From positions 868,001 to 932,000 of the forward strand of contig NZ_STGB01000006.1 in NCBI RefSeq assembly GCF_005222815.1: a stretch of 64,000 nt of DNA. Direction: 5' to 3'. Below the pieces are notes generated by a model. It ran no database searches, had not been told where the DNA came from, and saw only the letters and a program-made list of their open reading frames with translations. A program made the translations under genes and the position numbers. This document shows, piece after piece, positions 32,859-40,865 of this stretch (the stretch's first letter is position 1; each line of letters starts with the position of its first letter). The DNA comes from Roseomonas sp. AR75 (GTDB lineage Bacteria; Pseudomonadota; Alphaproteobacteria; Acetobacterales; Acetobacteraceae).

Positions 32859-33896
32859 TCAGCGCGCCTCCGCGAAGGCCGACAGACGCGCATCGTCGGC
32901 GACGCGCTTCATGTACTCGTCGGTGACGTAGTTCCGCGGCTCCGGCACCTGCTGCAAAGTGCCGACAGCCTTCAGGTATTCGCCGAGCTTGCCGAACCAG
33001 CCATCCACGGTGGACGCGCCGGCGGAGCGGTCGAGCAGGCGGAGCTGCTCGCGCAGCGTGAAGGTCGGCCGCGTGTCGATCTCTTTCTCGAGGTATTTCT
33101 CCGGCAGCGTCACGCCGCCCTGCTGGTAGAACTTCGCCATGAGCTGCACGGTTTCCGCGCGGTTCTGCTTCTGCCAGGCGACGGAACGCAGATAGACGGC
33201 GAGATAGGCCGCTGCGCGCGCCGGCTGCTCGCGCGCGAAATCGGCGCGCAGGATCAGTGCGCCCGGCACCGTCGCCCCGGCATCCTTGCCCGAGCAGATC
33301 ACCACGCCCTCCGCGCGCTCCTCCAAGGTGTAGATGTTCGGCGCCCAGACACCGGCCAGCGTGCCGTTGCCCGAGGAGAAGGCGCTGATGATCTGCGCCT
33401 GGCCGAGATTGACGAAGGTGACGTCGCGCCGCGACAGCCCCCATTTCTCCAGGCAGGCGAAGGCAGCGTATTCGCCGGTGGAATTCGTCGTGAGCAGGAT
33501 CTGCTGGCCGCGCAGCGAGGACGGGTTGGCGCGGATGCGCTCGACATCGGCGCGGCGCGCCACCAGCGCGTTGCCGGCGCTCTCGTCATTGGTGATGCCG
33601 ACGGTCAGCAGCCCGAAGCGCTGCGCACCGAGCACCGCGGGCGCCGAGCCGGTGCCGCCCGCATCCCAGGCGCGCGCGGCAAGTGCTGCGACCTGCGGCG
33701 CGCCGGCGGCGAAGGTGGAGAATTCCGGCTGCAGCCCGACCTCGCGCCACCAGCCCTTCTCGGTCGCGATGAAATACGGCAGCGCCCAGTAGAGCGATGG
33801 CTGGTAGGACACCTTGATGGTGGTCAGGCCCTGCGCCGTGGCCGGGCGGATGGCCGGCAGGGCGAGCGCGGTGGCGAGCAGCGTGCGGCGATGCAT
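32859..33896 (-). CDS. NitT/TauT-type ABC importer binding protein
   Basis: A 345-residue periplasmic binding protein with an N-terminal signal (MHRRTLLATALALPAIRPATAQG). The mature sequence (TIKVSYQPSLYWALPYFIATEKGWWREVGLQPEF) is typical of SsuA/TauA-type proteins for sulfonates and related small anions. AAGGAG precedes the ATG by eight bases. It is encoded 30 bases after its ATPase and directly before the HisD-like gene. The ligand is unknown; sulfonate or small polyol-acid ligands are reasonable from the family. Confidence 0.9.
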   Translation of the reverse strand: MHRRTLLATALALPAIRPATAQGLTTIKVSYQPSLYWALPYFIATEKGWWREVGLQPEFSTFAAGAPQVAALAARAWDAGGTGSAPAVLGAQRFGLLTVGITNDESAGNALVARRADVERIRANPSSLRGQQILLTTNSTGEYAAFACLEKWGLSRRDVTFVNLGQAQIISAFSSGNGTLAGVWAPNIYTLEERAEGVVICSGKDAGATVPGALILRADFAREQPARAAAYLAVYLRSVAWQKQNRAETVQLMAKFYQQGGVTLPEKYLEKEIDTRPTFTLREQLRLLDRSAGASTVDGWFGKLGEYLKAVGTLQQVPEPRNYVTDEYMKRVADDARLSAFAEAR

Positions 33897-33926
33897 GGAC
33901 GTTCTCCTTCCTGTTGCTCTGGTGGT

Positions 33927-34721
33927 TCAGTCGTCGGGGCGGATCTGGTCGCGCAGCAGCCGCCAGACATGGGTGCGGAGGTGGGTGAAGCTCGGCAGGT
34001 CCATCACGGCATCGATCGCCATGCCGTCCCAGCCTTCCGCCTCGCGGGTCGCGCGCACATCCACGATCTCCCGCAGGCGGCCAGGATCGCGCGCCAGCAC
34101 CACGACGCGATCGGCGAGGTAGACGGCCTCCTCCACCGCATGGGTGATGAAGAGCGTGGTGCGCGGCTCCCGCCGCGTCAGGCGGACCAGCTCCTCCTGC
34201 ATGACCGTGCGGGTCTGCGCATCCAGCGCGCCGAAGGGCTCGTCCATCAGCAGCACGTCGGGCTCGATGGCGTAGGAGCGGGCAATGGCGACGCGCTGCT
34301 GCATGCCGCCGGACAGCTGGTGCGGGTAGCGGTCCTCCGTGCCTTCCATGTTCATCAGGCGCAGGTAGCGCGCCACCACCTCGTCCTGCTTCGCGCGCGG
34401 CGCGCCCTGGCAGCGCAGGCCGAAGGCGATGTTCTCCCGCACCGTCTTCCACGGGAACAGCGCGAATTGCTGGAACACGACGGCGCGGTCGGGCCCGGGC
34501 GCGGTCACCCGCTTGCCGCCCACCGTCACCTGGCCGGAGGTCGGGTGGTCGAGGCCCGCGGCCATGCGCATCAGCGTCGTCTTGCCGCTGCCGGACGGGC
34601 CGACGACGGCGACGAACTCACGCTCGGCCACGGTGAGCGAGACATCCGACAGCGCCACGAAGTCGCTGCCGCTACGGGTCCGGAAGGCCTTGCCGACGCC
34701 CTCGAAGTGGATGTCCTTCAT
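33927..34721 (-). CDS. NitT/TauT-type ABC importer ATPase
   Basis: A 264-residue ABC ATPase: Walker A GPSGSGKTT, Q-loop QQFALFPWKT, signature LSGGMQQRVAIARS and Walker B LLMDEPFGALD, with FITHAVEEAVYLADRV, the SsuB/TauB-specific H-loop region. It powers the two adjoining permeases. The ATG at 34721 overlaps the stop of the downstream-acting permease gene (ATGA). Confidence 0.95.
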   Translation of the reverse strand: MKDIHFEGVGKAFRTRSGSDFVALSDVSLTVAEREFVAVVGPSGSGKTTLMRMAAGLDHPTSGQVTVGGKRVTAPGPDRAVVFQQFALFPWKTVRENIAFGLRCQGAPRAKQDEVVARYLRLMNMEGTEDRYPHQLSGGMQQRVAIARSYAIEPDVLLMDEPFGALDAQTRTVMQEELVRLTRREPRTTLFITHAVEEAVYLADRVVVLARDPGRLREIVDVRATREAEGWDGMAIDAVMDLPSFTHLRTHVWRLLRDQIRPDD

Positions 34722-35497
34722 GCCTGCCCCCAGCGCGCCTTCACCAGCGTCTCCATGCGGCGCAGCGCAACGTCGAGCGCGAGCCCGATCACCCCGACCG
34801 CGAGCATCCCCGCCATGACGATGGAAGGCGCGAGGTTGGACTGCGCCTGCACCATCACGTAGCCAATGCCCGCGGAGGCGACGATAAGCTCGGCGCCGAT
34901 CAGCGACTGCCAGGCAAGGCCGGCCGAGACGCGCAGCCCCGCGACGATGGAAGGCAGGCTGCCGGGCAGCAGCACCTCCGCCATGATGCGCGGGCCGGAC
35001 GCGCCCAGTACCTGCGCGGCCTCGACGATGCGCGGCTCCACCAGCTTGGCGCCGCGATAGGCATTGATCAGGCAGGGCGGCAGCGCGCCGGCGAAGATCA
35101 CCATCACCGGCCCGCCGATGCCGGTGCCGAACCACAGCGCCGCGAAGGGCACCCAGGCGAGGGGCGCCACGAAGCGCAGCATCTCGAAGATCGGGCTGAC
35201 GATGTCGTCCAGCAGGCGCCAGCGCCCCATCGCGAGGCCGAGCGGCACGCCGACCAGCGCGGCAAGCCCGAAGCCCATGGCGAAGCGGCCGAGGCTGGCA
35301 GCCAGGTGCTGCAGCAGCGTGTGGCCGGCGAAGGGCTCGAAGCTCAAGCGCCAGGCGGTGGAGAGCACGTCCACCGGCGTCGGCAGCGCGTTGTGCGAGA
35401 CGAGGCCGGAGGCGGCCACGCCCTGCCAGATCGCGAAGAAGGCAATGGTGCCGAGCAGTGTCAGCCCCCAGCGTTCCAGCGGGCTCAGCTGCGCCAC
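34718..35497 (-). CDS. NitT/TauT-type ABC importer permease 2
   Basis: A 259-residue SsuC/TauC-like permease with six hydrophobic segments and the EAAQVLGASGPRIMAEVLLPGSLPSIVAGLR ATPase-docking loop. The GTG at 35497 is chosen since GGAGG lies eight bases upstream; it overlaps the end of the first permease by about a dozen bases. Having two related but distinct permeases suggests a heterodimeric channel, less usual than the homodimer of taurine importers. Confidence 0.9.
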   Translation of the reverse strand: MAQLSPLERWGLTLLGTIAFFAIWQGVAASGLVSHNALPTPVDVLSTAWRLSFEPFAGHTLLQHLAASLGRFAMGFGLAALVGVPLGLAMGRWRLLDDIVSPIFEMLRFVAPLAWVPFAALWFGTGIGGPVMVIFAGALPPCLINAYRGAKLVEPRIVEAAQVLGASGPRIMAEVLLPGSLPSIVAGLRVSAGLAWQSLIGAELIVASAGIGYVMVQAQSNLAPSIVMAGMLAVGVIGLALDVALRRMETLVKARWGQA

Positions 35498-36336
35498 GGG
35501 ATCAGCCTCCGCTCCGCCTCGCCGAGCAGCTTCGTGGTGGCGGCGCCGAGGATGCCCACCACGACCATCGCCACGGCGATCATCGCCGGGTTGATGTCGC
35601 GATAGGCGGCGTCCAGCACGCGACCCAGGCCGAAGAAGGCGCCGACCAGCTCCGCCGCGACCAGCGTCGTCCAGGATGCCTGCAGCGAAAGCCGCAGGCC
35701 GGTGAAGATCATCGGCAGCGCGCCGGGGATGATGACCTCGGTCAGCATCCGCCAGCGCCCCGCGCCATGCACCTGCGCGGCCGCGATCAGCGTGCGGTCC
35801 ACGCCGCGCACGCCGGTCCAGGTATTGATGACGGAGGGGACGAAGGCGGCGAACCAGATCACCAGCACCTTCGCCGCGTCGCCCAGGCCTAGCCAGACGA
35901 TGGCCAGCGGAATCCAGGCGAGCGGCGGGATCGGGCGCACCAGCAGGAAGGCGGGGTTGAGCAGCGCCTCCGCCCGCGGCGAGACGCCCATCAGCAGCCC
36001 GAGCGGCACGCCGGTGAGCGCGGCGACGACGAAGCCCATCAGCACCAGCCGCGTCGAGTGCCACGCCTGCACCCAGAGCGTGCCGCCGGCATAGCCATCG
36101 GTGACGAACTGGTCGAGCGCGCCGCGGAACTCGGCGGGGGAGGGGAAGCGATAGGGCGCGACGAAGCCGGTGCCGGTGGTCAGCACCCACCACAGCGCCA
36201 GCAGCCCGACGATGCTGAGCGCGCCGACCACGCCGCGACGCCCGATGCCGAGCGCGGGCAGGCGGCGGATGGCGCGGGGCGCGGCGGGCGCGAGGCCGGC
36301 AGCGCGGCCCTGCGCCGGCATGTCGGGTGCCGACAT
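35485..36336 (-). CDS. NitT/TauT-type ABC importer permease 1
   Basis: A 283-residue SsuC/TauC-like permease. After a Pro/Arg-rich cytoplasmic start it has six hydrophobic segments and the AAAQVHGAGRWRMLTEVIIPGALPMIFTGLRLSLQASW docking loop. It is the first gene of the eight-gene minus-strand operon, and the 162 bases upstream, shared with the divergent LacI gene, carry two LacI-type operators. Co-translated with permease 2 through overlapping ends. Confidence 0.92.
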   Translation of the reverse strand: MSAPDMPAQGRAAGLAPAAPRAIRRLPALGIGRRGVVGALSIVGLLALWWVLTTGTGFVAPYRFPSPAEFRGALDQFVTDGYAGGTLWVQAWHSTRLVLMGFVVAALTGVPLGLLMGVSPRAEALLNPAFLLVRPIPPLAWIPLAIVWLGLGDAAKVLVIWFAAFVPSVINTWTGVRGVDRTLIAAAQVHGAGRWRMLTEVIIPGALPMIFTGLRLSLQASWTTLVAAELVGAFFGLGRVLDAAYRDINPAMIAVAMVVVGILGAATTKLLGEAERRLIPWRS

Positions 36337-36399
36337 CCTGGCGTTCCTGCTCCCTTGTTCTTCCTGTCGCGCCCGACGAAGCGGGGCGGACGGAGCGTT

Positions 36400-36413
36400 T
36401 GTAATCGCTTTCA
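36400..36413. promoter_or_regulatory. LacI-family operator, site 1
   Basis: TGTAATCGCTTTCA: the AAxCGxTT core (AATCGCTT) with a flanking CA is the typical half-symmetric LacI/PurR-family operator. It lies 64 bases upstream of the first permease gene, and shares 10 of 14 bases with site 2. Confidence 0.6.
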
Positions 36414-36476
36414 GGAAGCAAGCATGCGGCCATGCTCGATGTCAACAATGAAAGCAGCGTAGCTTGAAGCTGCTCA

Positions 36477-36490
36477 GGAAACCGCTTACA
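36477..36490. promoter_or_regulatory. LacI-family operator, site 2
   Basis: GGAAACCGCTTACA: AACCGCTT fits the AAxCGxTT LacI core. It ends 9 bases upstream of the GTG start of the LacI gene. With site 1, 77 bases away, it could allow looping and joint control of both divergent transcripts. Between them, AGCAGC and GCTGCT around 36453-36474 can form a small stem. Confidence 0.6.
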
Positions 36491-36498
36491 CAAGCCGC

Positions 36499-37521
36499 GT
36501 GCGCGAGCAGGCTCGCATCAGCGATGTGGCCGCGGCGGCGGGCGTCTCCGTCGCCACCGTCAGCCGTGCGCTCAACACCCCCGATCGCGTGACCCCGGCC
36601 TTGCGCGCGCGCGTCACCGATGCCGCCACGCGGCTCGGCTATCTCGGCAACGGCGCGGCGCGCGCGCTCGCCTCGCGCCGTACGGGTGCGATGGGCGCGC
36701 TGGTGCCCACGCTGGACAACCCGGTCTTCGCAGCCTGCATCGACGCCTTCCAGCAGCGCCTCGACGCGCATGGCATGTCGCTGCTCGTCGCGACCGCCGG
36801 CTACGACGCCGCCGCCGAGACGCGCGGTCTGCGCACGCTGCTGCAGCGCGGCGTGGATGGCATCCTGCTGGTCGGCGCGTCGCATGAGCCCGAGACCTGG
36901 GCGCTGCTGCCGCCAGGCCTGCCTGCCGTCGTCACCTGGACGCACCGCGCGGAGGGTTGCGTCCTGCCCTGCATCGGCTTCGACAATGCCGCCGCGGCGG
37001 CACGCATCACGCGCCACCTGCTGTCGCTGGGCCATCGGCGCATCGGCATGATCGCAGGCGTTTCGCTCGGCAACGACCGCGCGGCCGCGCGCATCGCCGG
37101 TGTCCGCGCCGCCTTGGCCGAAGCGGGCCTCACCCTCGCGCCGCCGCTGCTGGCGGAGCGTGCCTACAGCGTCGCCGAGGGCAGCGCCGCCATGGCGACC
37201 CTGCTCGCGCTGCCCGATCCTCCGAGCGCGGTGATCTGCGGCAACGACCACCTCGCTTTCGGCGCGCTGGTGGCGGCGCGGCGGGCCGGCCTCGTCGTGC
37301 CTGTCGACATTTCGGTCACCGGCTTCGACGACCTCGATTTTCTCGCGCATGGCGATCCGCCGCTGACCACCGTGCATGTGCCGGCCGCGGAGATGGGTCG
37401 GCGCGCTGCGGACCATCTTGCCGCGCTCGCCGCCGGCCAGGCGCCGCCGCCGCCGCTTGAGCTGGAGGCGCCGGTGATGCTGCGCGGCACCACCGCGCCG
37501 CCGACGCCGCGCCGGTCCTGA
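36499..37521 (+). CDS. LacI-family transcriptional repressor
   Basis: A 340-residue LacI/GalR regulator. N-terminal HTH (ISDVAAAAGVSVATVSRALN), hinge helix (GNGAARALASRRT), and a periplasmic-binding-protein-like effector domain ending in ISVTGFDDLDF and PPLTTVHVPAAEMG. Start is GTG at 36499. It is divergent from the NitT/TauT-HisD-DegT operon, and the two operator-like sites between them make that operon its probable target, with a sugar- or polyol-like inducer expected from the family. Confidence 0.92.
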   Translation: MREQARISDVAAAAGVSVATVSRALNTPDRVTPALRARVTDAATRLGYLGNGAARALASRRTGAMGALVPTLDNPVFAACIDAFQQRLDAHGMSLLVATAGYDAAAETRGLRTLLQRGVDGILLVGASHEPETWALLPPGLPAVVTWTHRAEGCVLPCIGFDNAAAAARITRHLLSLGHRRIGMIAGVSLGNDRAAARIAGVRAALAEAGLTLAPPLLAERAYSVAEGSAAMATLLALPDPPSAVICGNDHLAFGALVAARRAGLVVPVDISVTGFDDLDFLAHGDPPLTTVHVPAAEMGRRAADHLAALAAGQAPPPPLELEAPVMLRGTTAPPTPRRS

Positions 37522-37525
37522 CCAT

Positions 37526-37590
37526 CGGCAGCCGGCCTCGATGCCGTCGTCGGTGACGAGGCGCGCACGCCGCCCTGTCGCCGGCTGCCG
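37526..37590. terminator. Large inverted repeat between convergent genes
   Basis: CGGCAGCCGGC (37526-37536) and GCCGGCTGCCG (37580-37590) are perfect 11-base complements around 43 bases. They fill the 72-base gap between the LacI stop and the BKACE stop, where a two-way terminator is expected. No T-run follows either arm. Confidence 0.45.
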
Positions 37591-37593
37591 GGT

Positions 37594-38469
37594 TCAGCGC
37601 GGCTTCAGGCCGAGGATTTCCCGGGCCTGCGCGACGCTCGCCACCTCGCCGCCGAGCGCGTCCACGATCATCGCCGCCTTGGCGACCAGCGCTGCGTTGT
37701 CCGGTGCCAGCACGCCCTTGCGGATGAACACGTTGTCCTCCAGCCCGACGCGTACATGGCCGCCGAGCAGCCAGGCCTGCGCCAGCATCGGGTACTCGAA
37801 GCGGCCGATGCCGAAGCCGCTCCACACCGCGTTCGACGGCAGCTGGGAAGCCAGGTACGCCATGGTCGCCGGGTTCGCCACGGCGCCGTACCGGATGCCG
37901 AGAACGATCTGGAAGAACGGCTTGTCGTTCTCCAGCGTGCCGTCCTTCAGCAGGTCGTTCGCCAGCTGGATGTCGCCGCTGTCGAAGCATTCCAGCTCCG
38001 GCTTGGTCCCGGCTTCGCGGATCAGGCGTGCCATGACGCGCAGGTTCTCCGGCGTGTTGATGACGACGGAACTGCCGGAATACATCGTGTTGAAGTCCAG
38101 GCTGCAGATGTCCGGGCGCAGCGCGACCACATGCTCCACGCGGCGTTCCGGCGCGGTCAGCGTGGTGCCGGGCGCCGCCAGCTTCGGATCACCCGGCGTC
38201 GGTACGAAGCGCTGGCCCGGTCCGGTGGTGAGGTTGATCAGTACATCGGTGCCGCTGTCGCGGATGCGTTCCACCGTTTCCCGGTAATGGCCGAGTTCCA
38301 TGGAGGGGCGGCCATCGGGATAGCGGACATGAATATGCACGATGGCCGCACCCGCCTTCGCGGCATCGATGCACGCCTTGGCGATCTCCTCCGGCGTACA
38401 GGGCAGGCCCGGATGATTGGCCTTGGTCGTGATGTTGCCGGTGACGGCGCAGGAGATGATGGTCGGCAT
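37594..38469 (-). CDS. BKACE-family beta-keto acid cleavage enzyme
   Basis: A 291-residue BKACE (DUF849) enzyme. HIHVRYPDGRPSMELGHYRETVERIR holds the zinc His pair and active-site residues, and SLDFNTM, NTPENLRVMARLIREAGTKPELECFDSGD follow in the family order. These zinc enzymes condense a beta-keto acid with acetyl-CoA, giving acetoacetate and a new CoA ester; the known case is 3-keto-5-aminohexanoate in lysine fermentation, and most of the family has other beta-keto substrates. The ATG at 38469 has GAGG upstream. It lies 206 bases behind the HpaI aldolase gene, the downstream end of the enolase/M20/M24 cluster. Confidence 0.9.
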   Translation of the reverse strand: MPTIISCAVTGNITTKANHPGLPCTPEEIAKACIDAAKAGAAIVHIHVRYPDGRPSMELGHYRETVERIRDSGTDVLINLTTGPGQRFVPTPGDPKLAAPGTTLTAPERRVEHVVALRPDICSLDFNTMYSGSSVVINTPENLRVMARLIREAGTKPELECFDSGDIQLANDLLKDGTLENDKPFFQIVLGIRYGAVANPATMAYLASQLPSNAVWSGFGIGRFEYPMLAQAWLLGGHVRVGLEDNVFIRKGVLAPDNAALVAKAAMIVDALGGEVASVAQAREILGLKPR

Positions 38470-38601
38470 GGGTCGCCTCAGGCGTGTGAGAGAATGGAGT
38501 GGCCGGGCACGGACCTGCGTGCGCGCATGACCAGGCCGGTCGAGGATTCCAGGATGAACCGGTGGCGTCGGTCCAGCCCACCATAGGCGATATCCGTCAG
38601 C

Positions 38602-38639
38602 GCCTTCCACCGTGCAGGAGACGGGCCTTCACGGAAGGC
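38602..38639. terminator. Stem-loop after the HpaI-type aldolase gene
   Basis: GCCTTCC (38602-38608) and CCGTG (38610-38614) pair with CACGG (38630-38634) and GGAAGGC (38633-38639), giving a long stem with a small bulge. It follows the aldolase gene on the minus strand. There is no T-tail, so it may stabilise the mRNA end rather than terminate. Confidence 0.3.
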
Positions 38640-38675
38640 ATGCGCCGGCGCGGCTTTTCTCCGGTTCAGAGTATG

Positions 38676-39446
38676 TCAAGTGTCGAGGTCATGGCGCAGC
38701 GTGCGCAGGGCCTGGACGAGTATGTTGGTGGTGTTGAAGCAGATCATCCGCGCGCCGCGACCGGTGAGGTCCTTCGCCTGCGCGGCGTTGCGCGCGATGG
38801 TCGCGAAGGCGGGGCCGTCCGGGATCGCCTGCAGCTGGGCGCGGATGCGGTCCACCGCCGCCGTCACCTCGGGATGGCCCATGTTGCCGAGATGGCCCAT
38901 CGAGGCGGCGAGGTCGTTCGGGCCGACGAAGACCGCGTCCAGCCCCGGCGTGCGGGCGATGGCCTCCACATGCGGCAGCGCCTCGGTGTCCTCGATCATC
39001 GCGATCACGGCGGTGCGCCCGGCCTGTTCGCGCAGCACCGTCGCGCCGTCGCCGGTGCCGTGCCGCGCGGCACGCGACAGCGTACTGATCCCGCGCTTCC
39101 CCAGCGGCGGGTAGTAGGCATGCGCGACGATGCGCTGCGCAACGTCGGCGCTGGTCACATGCGGCACCAGGATGCCGTCGGCGCCGACATCGAGCACATG
39201 GAGGATGGTGTCGGCATCGCCGCGCGGCACGCGCACCAGCGCGGCGATGCCGGAGGCGGCTGCGGCGCGCAGCATGTTCTCCAGCGTCTCGAGACCGGCG
39301 GGCCCGTGCTCGGTGTCGATGATCACGAAGTCGAAGCCGGACCAGCCCGCGATCTCGACCGTCGCCGGGGAGGGCAGGCCGAGGAAGAAGCCGTGCAGCG
39401 GCACGCTGCCCTTGAGTCTCGCCTTGAAGGGCGGCTTGTCGGCCAT
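38676..39446 (-). CDS. HpcH/HpaI-family class II aldolase
   Basis: A 256-residue metal-dependent aldolase. DTEHGP with IIDTEH (catalytic His and metal site), VRVPRGDAD, MIEDTEAL and VFVGPNDLAASMG are the family signatures. It splits 2-keto-4-hydroxy acids such as 4-hydroxy-2-oxoheptanedioate or 2-keto-3-deoxy sugar acids into pyruvate and an aldehyde. It lies 202 bases downstream of the M24 gene on the same strand and may finish the pathway started by the enolase-type enzyme at 42-43 kb. Confidence 0.9.
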   Translation of the reverse strand: MADKPPFKARLKGSVPLHGFFLGLPSPATVEIAGWSGFDFVIIDTEHGPAGLETLENMLRAAAASGIAALVRVPRGDADTILHVLDVGADGILVPHVTSADVAQRIVAHAYYPPLGKRGISTLSRAARHGTGDGATVLREQAGRTAVIAMIEDTEALPHVEAIARTPGLDAVFVGPNDLAASMGHLGNMGHPEVTAAVDRIRAQLQAIPDGPAFATIARNAAQAKDLTGRGARMICFNTTNILVQALRTLRHDLDT

Positions 39447-39648
39447 GTGGATGGTCCCTTGTGATGCCTGGGGCGGAGGCTGCCTGTGCGTGTCGTCGCG
39501 CGGGCAAGGATGGCCGCTCTCTGATGGCGTTCCTCGATCGGGTTCCGCCTGAACCTGCCATCCGGCGCCGCGGCAGATCCGTTGCCGCGACGACTCGGCG
39601 TGCCCATGGAGGTCCTCCAGCGGGGCACGACACGGCCGGCGGCCTGGT

Positions 39649-40845
39649 TCAGCGGCGTATCAGCGCCCGCGGCAGGCGAGACAGCGGGCGGCAGCCGCTC
39701 TCGGTGACGACGACGGTCTCGCTGACCGCGACCGTGAAGCGCGCATAGTCGCGCAGCGTGATCGGCACATGGAACACCATGCCGGGCTCCAGCGGCACGT
39801 CCACGCCCTTGTAGAGGCTCAGGATGTTGCCCTCCCCCCAGTCCGGCGCGAAGGAGATGCCGATCGAGTAGCCCGTGCGCTTGCGATAGCCCGCGGTGTG
39901 GCCGGCCCTGTCGATGATGTCCTGCGCCACCTGATGCACCGCTGCACAGGTCACGCCGGGCTTCATGAAGGCCATCACGGCCTCCAGCGCCTCCAGGCAC
40001 ACGGCGTACATGTCGGCGGTGCGCTGCTCGACCTCGCCGGTGAAGACGGTGCGGAACAGCGCGGCATGGTAGCGATCGTAGCAGGCCGCGGTTTCCAGCA
40101 CGGTCACGTCGCCAGGCTGGATCGTGCGGCGACGCCAGGTGGCGTGCGGAATGCCGGAGCGCGGGCCGGAGACGACGAAGGGCTCCATGCCCACATACTC
40201 GCCGCCGGCGGCGATCGACGCCTGCATCACGGCTGCTGCGATCGTGTTCTCGTTTGCGCCGGCCTTTACCAGCGCGAGGCCCGCTTCCATGCCGGCGTCG
40301 TTCGCCATCGCCGCCTTCTCCATGGAGGCGAGTTCCAGCGGCGACTTCACCCGGCGCAGCGGCTCCACCATGCCGGCGCCGTCCTCGAACTCGCCGAAAG
40401 CGGCGGCGAGTCGCGCATACAGGTTCACGGTGAGGAACCAAGCATTCTTGTCGATGGCGACGCGCTTGCCTTTCCAGCCACGCGCCTTCAGCGCCTCCGC
40501 CACGGCCACGGCGGGATCGTCCGCGTCGTCATAGCCCTGGATCGAGGACAGCCGCGTGTTGGCGCGCGCGTTGTAGGTCTCAAGACCGCGGTTCACCAGG
40601 AACGCCTCGCCCTGCAACGGGATCGCGAGGCACTGGAAGGTATAATAGCCCGGCGTCTGCTGGCCGCTGAGCCAATAGACATTCTCCGCGCTGCTCGTGA
40701 GGTAGAGATCGAGCCCCTTCGCCGCCATCGCCTTGCGCAGCGCATCCTGGCGACGCGCGAATTCCTCCGGCGGGAAGGCGCAATCCATCCCCTGCGGCAC
40801 GCGCGCGAGCAGGTCCTGCGCGCTGGGTTCCGGTGCGGCGGTCAT
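39649..40845 (-). CDS. M24 pita-bread hydrolase (creatinase/DoeA-like)
   Basis: A 398-residue M24 family protein: an N-terminal creatinase-like domain (LDLYLTSSAENVYWLSGQQ) and a C-terminal pita-bread domain. In metal peptidases the first two Asp ligands lie in D-x-G and DxTRT motifs; here the corresponding segment reads VLETAACYDRYHAALFRTVF, so the first Asp is replaced by E-T-A-A-C and the second by Ala/Leu. That is the pattern of non-peptidase members such as creatinase and ectoine hydrolase DoeA, which split C-N bonds without metal. RTGYSIGISFAPDWGEGNILSLY is also DoeA-like. The ATG at 40845 follows CAGGAGAG. It is paired with an M20 gene. Confidence 0.88.
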   Translation of the reverse strand: MTAAPEPSAQDLLARVPQGMDCAFPPEEFARRQDALRKAMAAKGLDLYLTSSAENVYWLSGQQTPGYYTFQCLAIPLQGEAFLVNRGLETYNARANTRLSSIQGYDDADDPAVAVAEALKARGWKGKRVAIDKNAWFLTVNLYARLAAAFGEFEDGAGMVEPLRRVKSPLELASMEKAAMANDAGMEAGLALVKAGANENTIAAAVMQASIAAGGEYVGMEPFVVSGPRSGIPHATWRRRTIQPGDVTVLETAACYDRYHAALFRTVFTGEVEQRTADMYAVCLEALEAVMAFMKPGVTCAAVHQVAQDIIDRAGHTAGYRKRTGYSIGISFAPDWGEGNILSLYKGVDVPLEPGMVFHVPITLRDYARFTVAVSETVVVTESGCRPLSRLPRALIRR

Positions 40846-40865
40846 CGTCGTCTCTCCTGGCGGAT

